Part shown: positions 46,301-55,181 of the stretch, piece by piece
Layout: every line of letters begins with the position of its first letter
Numbering within the stretch: position 1 is the stretch's first letter
Origin: Anaerovorax sp. IOR16
GTDB lineage: Bacteria > Bacillota > Clostridia > Peptostreptococcales > Anaerovoracaceae
DNA length: 64,000 nt
Direction: 5' to 3'
Assembly: GCF_017168145.1 (NCBI RefSeq)
Contig: NZ_JADQTL010000008.1
Span: 62,001-126,000 of the forward strand
Notes under the pieces: generated by a model
Told to the model about the DNA's origin: nothing
The model's input: the letters and a program-made list of their open reading frames with translations, nothing else
The model's database searches: none
Made by a program: the position numbers and the translations under genes

Positions 46301-48506
46301 TGGAAGCCTGCTCTCTCCAGTACGCATACTGAGCTAAACTAACCTCTGGCGTATACATAGTCTTATTGCTATCAGAGGTATAGTCATCATAAGTCGACCA
46401 TATAGAATCCCAACTGCCATTCTTGATATTTGAGATATCATCTGTATCATTTGTAAATGTCACTGAAGCAAAATTACTGCTGCCAATATTTCCTTTTCCT
46501 TCAAGCTGGTATATTTCAAAATAAAATTGTCTGTTTGCCTTTTCCCAAGTTGAATAATTTAATGTGCTTACAGTTACACTTTTTGTAGTACTGTCACCAT
46601 CAGCAAATGTAACAAAACCAAAATTATTATTAAAATGTATTCCTTCCACCGCAGAGCCGTTAATGGTCCGATAATATACCTGAACTTCCCCGTCGCTCCC
46701 ACCGGTTCTGGCAATATCAAATTTGATGCTGTTTCCTTTTTCAATACGAATATTTGTGTTCGTTAATTGAAAAGAACCATAACTTTTATTATTGGCTTCA
46801 AACGTTTTATTTTGTCCATATACAATTCTTCCCGTTGCCGTTTTAGCATAAGCACGTACATTATAGGCTGCATTTTCTATCAAAGAATTTATCGCAATGG
46901 TTTTACTAAAATTATTCTTGTTTAATATATCTGTTGTCCAGCTCTGTTTCCCTTCATTATTATCTATAGTAGGATTGCTTATAATACCCCAAACCAATCC
47001 CTTTTCGGTTATCTCTTCTTCACCAAAGTAAGCTAAATTTCCATTTATAGAAACGTTCGAAGGATCCTTAAAAATATCACCAGTCATTACCTTTAAAGGT
47101 TTATTTTTAACAATAACAATCCTGGAAGTACTGTTTGAGTTCCCTGCCCGATCAAAAATGGTATATTTAATTGTGTAAGCACCCGGCTGAGTATCAGCTA
47201 TATTTAAGCCGTTATAATCAATTTCCGGTTCCATGGAATCAAATCCCGATAAATTATCAGAAACAGAAACACCTGGATCAACATAGATATTTGTCTCCAA
47301 GGTAATAATTGTCGGATCGCTTAATATTGCTATTTGCGGTGCTGTTTTATCTATATTAGTTACTTTATGTACAAATGAGGTTACCGTACCGTCCGGTTCA
47401 GCTACTTTAAAAGTATAAGCACCATTTTCACTCACAGTATAATCTGCTTCATAGTCATACACCTTACTCCCGTCGGGAAGAATAAGGTGACTAAAAGGTC
47501 TTTTGAAAAGATCATCAACTGTGGCTTTAATCGTTATACTTCCATTGGTATATCTACTGCAATCCTGTTTAAAATTTAATCCAAAGTTTCGAAGACCTTT
47601 CGAATCAGTATAATAAAAGCCTTTACTTTCTACTGTTAAAGCTCTTTTATTTTGTATAATAATAGAAAACAGATTCCAATTTCCGGTTTCATTTGGTGAG
47701 CTTCCATCTTTCTCTACATTATCTGGAAGTGTTACTCGAAAACGATATTTATCTTCAGAAAGATCTAATGTTGCATAATCCGAGCTTGAAAAATGATTTT
47801 GTCCATAAAGACCGATGCTATTTACAAGCTGTAACCCCGCAGTTGTATTAATATTTTGTGTTGTTGAATTGGCATAGATATCTGCAAAGTAAGTATCTAT
47901 CTTAGAATTATACGTCATACTCCAATCTTCAAATCTAATATTTTTAATTTGTCCGTTTGTTTTATTTCCTCCGTCAACTACTATGCTGACCGAATCAACC
48001 TTCGCCCATGCCATTCCATATACAAAGAACTCTATCGTATTATTTCCTTGTTTCACATAATCATTGGGAAGTTCAAAAGCATAATACAGATTATTTAAGC
48101 CAGATCCAACATATCCCATATTATTCCCATTAAAAGCTAAGTGGGCAAACCCACCAAAAGCACCTCTAAGTACTAAGTACGAAGAATCTGACGGTAATGA
48201 GTCCACATCCAGTTCTATTTTCAAATATCCATAATTATAAATTGCTGCAATCCTTAATTTATCAAGATCATCTCCCGTATCTTTAAAATAGGTTGCACCA
48301 ACAGGTTCTCCTTCAGATAATAGTGGTATTGTACTCATAGACATCATAGTTGGATTTGCAGAAACACTCATCATCGGTGCAGCCAATCGGCTGCTTCTTA
48401 AATTATCATATAGATAACTAGTATCTTCCAAGAAATACTGTCTTTGGTTTGGAGCAGGATGAATTAGAATGGGATTTAAAGAATCAAGAACTAAAACTGC
48501 ATACAA
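43311..48506 (-). pseudogene. Central part of the giant SLH surface-protein gene
   Basis: About 1,700 residues of extracellular repeats: a beta-sandwich start, an HYR/Ig-like domain (PQIAILSDPTIITLETNIYVDPGV), an FN3-like domain with NVRAYAKTATGRIVYG, a Calx-beta domain and many Ig-like repeats ending in cadherin-like DVTPPVATTVDLNVNEDN. It has no signal peptide or start signal. The first 15 to 20 residues come from the strand opposite an inverted segment. The last 12 residues are out of frame after the lost A near 43,346. Signal peptide and SLH anchor are supplied by the flanking frames. Confidence 0.8.
48448..48464 (+). repeat. Left copy of a 17-bp imperfect inverted repeat
   Basis: TTTGG-AGCAG-GATGAAT. 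The outer and inner boxes (TTTGG and GATGAAT) match the reverse complement of 48714-48730 with the same five-base spacer, 12 of 17 positions. It marks the left edge of the inverted coding segment. Confidence 0.5.
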
Positions 48507-48733
48507 ACTTTATTGATGATTGCAATAAAGAGGTTAATGCTTATGGATATGTGTGGTCCTATGATAATGAGCAGCCTACCGTTGTAGAGAATCAAGGCTT
48601 TGTTGAGATTGGACAGGGCAATCAGTTAAGCAGTTTTGACTATAGCCTCACCTATGGCAAAGGAGACATCTATGTAAGAGCTTACGTAGTATATGATGAA
48701 AATTATGTAGGATATTCATCTCCGGCCAAATAA
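48449..48733 (+). pseudogene. Inverted internal coding segment of the giant surface-protein gene
   Basis: On the plus strand this stretch encodes a domain (NAYGYVWSYDNEQPTVVENQ, then GDIYVRAYVVYDENYVGYS) that clearly resembles the FN3-like domain of the neighbouring minus-strand gene (TEKGLVWGIISNPTIDNNEG and YNVRAYAKTATGRIVYG). It has no start signal. It lies between the signal-peptide part and the body of that gene, so about 250 bp appear inverted. Turning it over in silico at the short repeats does not give one continuous frame: both junctions are off by one base. Confidence 0.7.
48714..48730 (-). repeat. Right copy of the 17-bp imperfect inverted repeat
   Basis: Plus-strand ATTCATC-TCCGG-CCAAA, the inverted partner of 48448-48464; 249 bp lie between them. 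Confidence 0.5.
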
Positions 48734-48864
48734 TTCCAATCACATCTTCTTCTGTCATAGAAGTATAATTTTCCATTATATACTTTTCTGCATCTACTAA
48801 ATCATCATAATTCACCGGTTCTGTTTCATCTATTATAATTGGTTCTTCTATAATCGGTTCCTCT

Positions 48865-48924
48865 GGAATTATTTCTTCAGGAATTATTTCTTCAGGAATT
48901 ATTTCTTCAGGAATTATTTCTTCA
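48865..48924 (-). repeat. 15-bp tandem repeat (four perfect copies)
   Basis: GGAATTATTTCTTCA on the plus strand occurs four times without change, with degenerate units at both sides. It encodes the five-residue unit PEEII in the acidic linker. As the unit is a multiple of three, copy-number change would keep the frame. Confidence 0.92.
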
Positions 48925-49443
48925 GGAATTGGTTCCTCTGGAATCGGTTTAATAGGAGTCTCTGGGATAACCTCATCTTCCGAAATTGCTTCATTTGGTA
49001 TCGGTTCTGCTGATATAGGAGTTTCCGGTATTGGTTCTTCTGTATTTGATTCCTCTGAAATTGATTGCTCTGATATTTGCCCCTCTACATTCGATTCTTC
49101 CGAAATTGAATTATCAGTAACAACCAAATCTTCGGTATTACCAATACCATCGGTGATATGATCCATTACAGCATTTACATCTGTCATATCAGGAATTTGA
49201 TTTTCCTCTATATTAGAATCGGCAAAAACACAATTCAACACACTCATGTATGTCCAGTTATTTAGGCAGATAATTAGCATTATTGTAATTATGATTCTGA
49301 ATAATGATTTTTTCCTCATTATACCAATCCTTTCCCTGTATTTTGATTATTTCAGACTCGCTTTTCATCTATACAGATATAATTCTACAAATTCGAACAT
49401 TATTATTTGTATAATACTATTTTATTCTGAATAGAATCTGAAT

Positions 49444-49477
49444 AAAAAAAGACAGATCGTTTTAATCTGTCTTTTTT
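49444..49477. terminator. Terminator after the MalT/SARP-type regulator gene
   Basis: Seven-base arms GACAGAT and ATCTGTC extended by A7 and T6 on the two sides, 20 bases after the regulator's stop. It separates the regulator transcript from the giant surface gene, which must have its own promoter. Confidence 0.85.
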
Positions 49478-49496
49478 ATCAAAGTATTCTACTTTT

Positions 49497-52400
49497 TTAT
49501 TTATCTTTTTTATACTTATCATATAAATCTTTTATTTCTTCTTTCGGTTCAATTCCGAGTTCATTTTTTATTATTCTACAATACTCCTCATACTGATTTA
49601 TTATAGCCATTCGGTTGCCTGTCTTTTCATAAATATTAATTAACATTTCATGCGCATTTTCTGATAATGGGTTTGTTTTTAAAATCAAAAGTAAACAGTT
49701 TACTGCATAACTATATTCTTCTTCTTCCATATATAATCCTGATAATCTTTCCAAAGTGGTTAAATATATGTGTTCTAACCGATTTTTTTCTTCCATAATC
49801 CATTTATTATACCATCCTTCCAAATATTCTCCCCGGTATAATAAAATCGCTTTGGCTAAACATTCAATGGAATGATCATTTTCTTCTGTCATAGAATGAT
49901 GAATAAAAGTTTCAAATCTGTCTGCATCACTATTTATTCCTGTTGCTTTCAAACTGTACGCCTTATTTTTATACACCAAATTATCTTTCATTCCAAACTT
50001 TTTCATTGCACTTCTTATTTGGTAAACATATGTATGTAACCATTTTGTCGTTTGTTCCGGGTTCATATCCGGCCATATATCTTCCAGAATCTTCTCTTTA
50101 CTAATTGTCTGATTTGCATTCTTTATAAAGTAAGCAAATAGTTCCATAGCTTTCGCAGTTTTCCATTGAACAGGCTTTAATTCTCCCTTCCCATAAACTT
50201 CAAAATTACCAAAACAGTATACTTTAAGCACTTCTTCTTCTTTATCCGGTTCTTTGTTTGATAGTATGTCCTTATTCTTTACAAGCGCCAGCAGACTTGC
50301 ATCCGCTTTGCTCCCTAACCTTGAAACAATCTTATTTAAGAAATCTTCTTCGATTCCCATTTCGAGTCCAAGTTTTATAATGGGGAAGGATGTTTGTTCG
50401 TAAGATAGAAATATCTGTAAGTAATTTCCTTCTCTTGCTAAAGTAAAGCACTGCAATGCATACTCTTTTGCTTTTTTTTCGATTCCCATTTTTAAATATA
50501 TATTAGACAATGCCCAACAACACTGACAGATTAAATTTTTTGCACCAACTTTTTCTCCTACTTCCAATGCATGTTTTAAAAGTTTTAACCCTTTATCAAT
50601 GTTTCCATCATCAATGTAAGCATAACATCCAACAAACTCACAAAGAGCCAAATTAAACTCTGAATTTTGTTTTGAATATTTTATTGCTTTGTCTATAAGT
50701 GATATACCTTTTTTTGTTTTGCCATTATCCAGTAATATTTTCCCGTATAAAGCTAAATGCCATGTCCACTGAAAATCTCTTCTTTCCAGCTTTTCATACA
50801 TTTGATCCGCATGCTCAAAATATCTTTCAGCAGTTTCTTTGTCACCTAAATCATTGTAAATCAGTGCCAATTGATGATAAGCCCGAGGCAAATCATCGAT
50901 GAGCCCAAGTCTCTCTTTCGTATCAATTTCTTCTTGAACTAATTTTAATGCTTTGTCTAATTCACCCCAATCTCTATAAATGCGTGCAAGAGTCGTTCTT
51001 TGAGAATATCTTTCTTTCTCAAATTCAGTAAGGGAATTATATACCGGTAAAGATTCTTCCATAGAAGACTCATAATATTTAATGGCTTTATGGTAATCTC
51101 CCATTGTGTAATAAGTTGCACCTAAATGCTCCATAAAATAAGCAATCAATCGATGTTCTCCATCACGCTGCGCAAATTTGATCCCCCATTTTAAGGTTTC
51201 AGCCGCTTCTTTAAAAGCACCGCTCCATAAAAGTGTATTTACTTTTTCTAATATCATATCGTACCATTCAATAATAGGTAGATGACCGGAATCAATGAGT
51301 ATTTTATTTAACACTTCTAAGCTTTCAGATAATTGACCTGCTCTCCTAAGAACAACCGCTTTAAAAAAATGTGCGTTTAATAAGTGTAGATATATCTTAT
51401 TATCTTGAATAACAAACAACTCTATCGCTTTATCAATTTGAAAAAGTGCTTCGCTCCACATTCCTTTTTGATTATATATAGCACCTCTCAGAAGCATTAA
51501 TTGAGGAGAATTTTCTCTAAATGATTTTGGAATCTTTTGTAGCCATCGATTGATTGTCTGCCATTTTCCAAATTTAATCATTTGTATCCCGATCTCTTCC
51601 ATATTGAAAACAGCTTTTTCAAAGAGACCGGCAAGTATAAAATATTCCACAGCCTGCTCATAATACTCTTTATTTACAAAATATTCTCCCGCCTTTTCAA
51701 AAAGTGCTTTCTTTTTATCTCCCAAATTTGCTTGTAAGAAATCTCGAAACAAATGATGATATCGATAAGAGGCTTCTTTTTCTTCCAATTTTATTAAAAA
51801 TATATTTTGTTTTATTATTTTTTCCAGCATATCATTGCTGTCTTCTCTTTTTGTCAATGCATTGCAAATATCTGGTGTTAATACGTCAATGACAGACGTA
51901 TCCATTAAAAATGTTTGAAATTCAATTGGTAATTCACGAAACACTTCTTCAGCAAAATAATTATAAATATCTTCATGATTTTTTCTTTGAGAAATCAAAT
52001 TTTCTTTATTGTTACTTTTTAAAGAAGAAGCTTTCAACAAGGATAAAGCAACTGCCCAACCACCTGTTTCAAATTGATATTTTTCAACTAATTCTTCTGT
52101 TATACCACTTTCCCTTTGGGAATTAAAAAACAGCTTGACTTCATCTTTGCTGAATTTTAAATGATTATATGTAATTTCGTTAACTAGTCCATGACTTCTC
52201 AATCGAACAAGATTAAATGGCAGCTCGTATCGGCTCGAAATTACTAAATGTACACCTTCTGGAATATATTGAATCAATTCTTCAATGAATTTATGAATCA
52301 TTTTTTCATTAATTAAGTGATAATCATCTAATATAAATGTGAGCCCCTCTTTCGCTCTTGCTTCCAATTCGTTTACAAGAAGCGTGACGATGGCTCTTAT

Positions 52401-52736
52401 TTGTTTTGAAATATCTTCATTCTTTTGAATAAAATCTAAAGTCTGTATTCCATATTGAGGAATTTTATTAGCTATTGCATTTATAAAATATCGAATAAAT
52501 AATATTAAGTCATTATCAAATTCATCCAATTGGTACCATACAACTGGGTTATTTTTTAGAGAAGCAAACTGAGAAATTAATACGGTTTTCCCGTATCCTG
52601 TAGGAGCTGACACAATTGTTAATTTCACACGTTCATGATCATTAAAATTTTCTATCAATCTCTTTCGCCAAATGGTTTCTAATCCAATTCTCGGAGGACT
52701 CATCTTTGCAGAAAGCAACTTATCTATAAACTGCAT
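49497..52736 (-). CDS. MalT-like ATPase-TPR regulator with SARP/BTAD DNA-binding end
   Basis: A 1,079-residue cytoplasmic regulator. The N-terminus is a MalT-type STAND ATPase (Walker A SAPTGYGKT near residue 45; FILDDYHLI near 138). A long helical TPR-like region follows (about 340-800), then an OmpR/SARP-like winged helix (KVYCFGNFEVYG to YVYQIRSAMKKFG, about 840-930). A BTAD domain ends it (about 935-1075). MalT relatives usually end in LuxR; here the output is SARP-type. The ATG at 52736 has AAGGAG nine bases upstream, and GTG 52742 is too close. By position it may control the surface-protein gene downstream. Confidence 0.85.
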   Translation of the reverse strand: MQFIDKLLSAKMSPPRIGLETIWRKRLIENFNDHERVKLTIVSAPTGYGKTVLISQFASLKNNPVVWYQLDEFDNDLILFIRYFINAIANKIPQYGIQTLDFIQKNEDISKQIRAIVTLLVNELEARAKEGLTFILDDYHLINEKMIHKFIEELIQYIPEGVHLVISSRYELPFNLVRLRSHGLVNEITYNHLKFSKDEVKLFFNSQRESGITEELVEKYQFETGGWAVALSLLKASSLKSNNKENLISQRKNHEDIYNYFAEEVFRELPIEFQTFLMDTSVIDVLTPDICNALTKREDSNDMLEKIIKQNIFLIKLEEKEASYRYHHLFRDFLQANLGDKKKALFEKAGEYFVNKEYYEQAVEYFILAGLFEKAVFNMEEIGIQMIKFGKWQTINRWLQKIPKSFRENSPQLMLLRGAIYNQKGMWSEALFQIDKAIELFVIQDNKIYLHLLNAHFFKAVVLRRAGQLSESLEVLNKILIDSGHLPIIEWYDMILEKVNTLLWSGAFKEAAETLKWGIKFAQRDGEHRLIAYFMEHLGATYYTMGDYHKAIKYYESSMEESLPVYNSLTEFEKERYSQRTTLARIYRDWGELDKALKLVQEEIDTKERLGLIDDLPRAYHQLALIYNDLGDKETAERYFEHADQMYEKLERRDFQWTWHLALYGKILLDNGKTKKGISLIDKAIKYSKQNSEFNLALCEFVGCYAYIDDGNIDKGLKLLKHALEVGEKVGAKNLICQCCWALSNIYLKMGIEKKAKEYALQCFTLAREGNYLQIFLSYEQTSFPIIKLGLEMGIEEDFLNKIVSRLGSKADASLLALVKNKDILSNKEPDKEEEVLKVYCFGNFEVYGKGELKPVQWKTAKAMELFAYFIKNANQTISKEKILEDIWPDMNPEQTTKWLHTYVYQIRSAMKKFGMKDNLVYKNKAYSLKATGINSDADRFETFIHHSMTEENDHSIECLAKAILLYRGEYLEGWYNKWIMEEKNRLEHIYLTTLERLSGLYMEEEEYSYAVNCLLLILKTNPLSENAHEMLINIYEKTGNRMAIINQYEEYCRIIKNELGIEPKEEIKDLYDKYKKDK

Positions 52737-52899
52737 TAACACTATCTCCTTAGCTATATCAGATATGGTATGTCATTTACAATAAAAAAACTTACGTTTA
52801 ATTATAACACGAGGCAGATAAAAACGAAGCAAATTTTAAATTTATACATATAATTAATGCCAAATTAATTACTATAACTTAGCATTGATACGCATTGTT

Positions 52900-53745
52900 T
52901 TATAATCCTAAAAGCATCTCATACTGACCAACACTATACTCAAATCCTAATTGTTTAAAAAAATCTTCAGCTGATTTAAACTGAGTATCTACATTAAGAA
53001 TACAGATTTTATTTGATTCTGTACTTTTTATCATATCGGAAATGATACTTCTAGCAATTCCATTTCCCCTGTAGTCCTTATTTACCGCTAACTGCGGAAT
53101 ATCTCCTGTTTTTTTATCAATAATTCCATACCCAACAATGTTATTATTAACACGTACAACAGAATAAATAAAAGCTTCTGGTATTGCATTTACAGACTCA
53201 ATCGAATTCTGCCAAGAAGGCTTAAAGTCCCAAAATTCTTTTAACTGATCCAGCTCAATTCTCCCAACATGCTCGGTATTATAGGTTGACTGTGGAAAAT
53301 ACTTATCTCTTTCTATTTCAAAGCATGAAAATTCCCTTTGAACTTTAAACCCTTGTTTTTTATAGAGTTGTACAGCGGATGTGTTTGATTTTATGACTTC
53401 AAGTAAGTATTGCTCTAACCGCTTGCCTTTAAATCGTTTTTTTACATGTAAAAGCATTTCACTTGTAATGCCTTTCCTTCTAAATTCCGGTATGACGCCG
53501 GTTCCAAGGTCATATGCCGTTGCTCTTCCATTCCATTTTCGAAATCCATTTAGAACAAATCCAACTAATCGATCATTTTCAAAGGCACCTATAGAAATTT
53601 CGGAATGATAACCTCTTCTTTGAAGCATTTGCTCAAACTTCCAAAATGGTAAATCAATTTTAACCTGATAATCAGAAAATGCATCAATAAACGTTTTATA
53701 AAGTCTTCCTTTATCTATTTGTTCCAACGACTGATATGAAATCAT
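52900..53745 (-). CDS. Tandem GNAT acetyltransferase
   Basis: A 281-residue protein with two GNAT folds in series. The first (about residues 1-135) keeps the acetyl-CoA loop TGVIPEFRRKGITSEML and the later SAVQLYKKQGF. The second (about 150-281) has AVNKDYRGNGIARSII and EDFFKQLGFEYS. Such proteins transfer acetyl from acetyl-CoA to amines; the substrate is unknown. It is transcribed alone, and lies next to the hydrogenase-like gene without visible functional link. Confidence 0.85.
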   Translation of the reverse strand: MISYQSLEQIDKGRLYKTFIDAFSDYQVKIDLPFWKFEQMLQRRGYHSEISIGAFENDRLVGFVLNGFRKWNGRATAYDLGTGVIPEFRRKGITSEMLLHVKKRFKGKRLEQYLLEVIKSNTSAVQLYKKQGFKVQREFSCFEIERDKYFPQSTYNTEHVGRIELDQLKEFWDFKPSWQNSIESVNAIPEAFIYSVVRVNNNIVGYGIIDKKTGDIPQLAVNKDYRGNGIARSIISDMIKSTESNKICILNVDTQFKSAEDFFKQLGFEYSVGQYEMLLGL

Positions 53746-53809
53746 TTTACAACCACCTTTCTCTTTGTAAAATTTTATTCCTATTATTTTATTCCTATTA
53801 TTAGTTTAA

Positions 53810-55033
53810 TTAATCAGTGAAATATCTGGTTAGTATATCACTTTTTTCTAAGAAGTCATTAACCGTATGGAAATTAAGCCGATGAATGATTTCAATAACA
53901 TAAGGGTTATCTAATGGTGTGTGATAGGATGCTTTATCCGCATATTGATTTACAAACTCTTTTCCTTCATCTTCGTTAATGACACTTTTCGGTCCTCCTA
54001 CACATCCGCCTAAGCAACCCATTCCTTCATAAAAATTGCCTTTAATATCATTATTTAATATTGAAGTTAATAATTCTTTACATTCTTTCACTCCATTGGC
54101 ATAGACAGGCCTTAATTTACGCTTTACTTGCAGCCGATCTGCTGAAAAAGAAACAGCTTCGCTTACGCCTCCTGTTCTGGCATACAATCGTCCTGCTGTT
54201 GAAGAATGTTCTTTCGTGTTTTCCTCTAGCTTGGAAAAGTCAACTTGAAATGCGTTAAAGATATCTTTTAACTCTTGAAAGGTAAGTACACAATCAATTG
54301 CCCCTATAAGATCTTTTTCTTTCGATTCCGCTTTTTTAGCAAGACAAGGACCTATGAAAATAGTTTTACAACCGGGATGTAGTTCTTTTACAATTCTTCC
54401 ACAAGCAATCATAGGTGAAACAGAAGGAGGAAGATGATTAACGATATCCCTATAATTTCTTTTAATTAATGATATCCAAACTGGACAGCAGCAACTCGTT
54501 AACTGAAATTGCATGTCATTTTCTATATTCTTTTTAAATTCTAAGGCCTCTTTTAGTGTCAAAATGTCTGCAAAAGCCGCTACCTCTATCATGCCTGCAA
54601 ACCCAAGCTGCTTTAAAGCAGTTCTTATTTTTCCAGGTGTTGCTTCCATCCCAAATTGCCCTACAAAAGCCGGAGCCATAAGGGCATATACTTTCTCTTC
54701 TGATTCTTTTAAAATTTCGATTGCCTTAATGGTATCACGACTCTGCTCAAGATTATGTTCCTTACAAGCATCGATGCATTCATAACAACCTGTGCAATTT
54801 TCATTTTTAAAAGAAATAGATCCATTTTTAATTTCTATCGCATCAAAAAGACAAGATGATACACAACCTTTATCACTGCAATTACACTCTCTAACTTTCC
54901 AGACCAATGAGTGCTTATCCGGGTGCAAAAGACAGTCCATATGATTTTGATCGTAATTTAATCCTGTTAAATCAAGTGATTTGCCGTTTGCTTTGTCTTT
55001 TGTCAACTTTACATACAGTTCTTCAAATGTCAT
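53810..55033 (-). CDS. Monomeric [FeFe]-hydrogenase-like protein (group B-like)
   Basis: A 407-residue cytoplasmic iron-sulfur protein. Two [4Fe-4S] clusters are marked by C50, C52, C57, C61 and by C80, C83, C86, C90. The H-cluster domain has TSCCCPVW (179-186), GPCLAKKAE (C230) and EGMGCLGGCVGG (C340, C344), so all four H-cluster ligands are present. The TSCC variation in place of TSCSP and the short length are like group B enzymes, whose physiological role is not established. Proton reduction with ferredoxin is possible but not proved. No maturase genes (HydE, HydF, HydG) are in the window. Confidence 0.83.
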   Translation of the reverse strand: MTFEELYVKLTKDKANGKSLDLTGLNYDQNHMDCLLHPDKHSLVWKVRECNCSDKGCVSSCLFDAIEIKNGSISFKNENCTGCYECIDACKEHNLEQSRDTIKAIEILKESEEKVYALMAPAFVGQFGMEATPGKIRTALKQLGFAGMIEVAAFADILTLKEALEFKKNIENDMQFQLTSCCCPVWISLIKRNYRDIVNHLPPSVSPMIACGRIVKELHPGCKTIFIGPCLAKKAESKEKDLIGAIDCVLTFQELKDIFNAFQVDFSKLEENTKEHSSTAGRLYARTGGVSEAVSFSADRLQVKRKLRPVYANGVKECKELLTSILNNDIKGNFYEGMGCLGGCVGGPKSVINEDEGKEFVNQYADKASYHTPLDNPYVIEIIHRLNFHTVNDFLEKSDILTRYFTD

Positions 55034-55181
55034 ATCATGTACTCCTATTCTATTTGATATTTTCTTATAATATCAATAAAAAACTACCAATTATAAATAG
55101 TGTATCCTTTAAAATTTCATTTACTATATATTTTCCATAATACGAACTGCGATTTATAACCCTAATCCCTTCATCTTCAAA

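Larger units (their letters stand above)
48648..49319 (-). pseudogene. 5' part of the giant surface-protein gene: signal peptide and acidic linker
   Basis: AAAGGATTGG precedes the ATG. The protein starts with a signal peptide (about residues 1-33, ending CVFADS) and continues with an acidic Glu/Pro/Ile-rich linker with EEIIP repeats up to about residue 165, then YDDLVDAEKYIMENYTSMTE. Past about residue 197 (position 48730) the frame enters the inverted segment and the sequence becomes nonsense, ending at 48648. It should supply the export signal for the body encoded at 48.45-39.24 kb. Confidence 0.75.
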
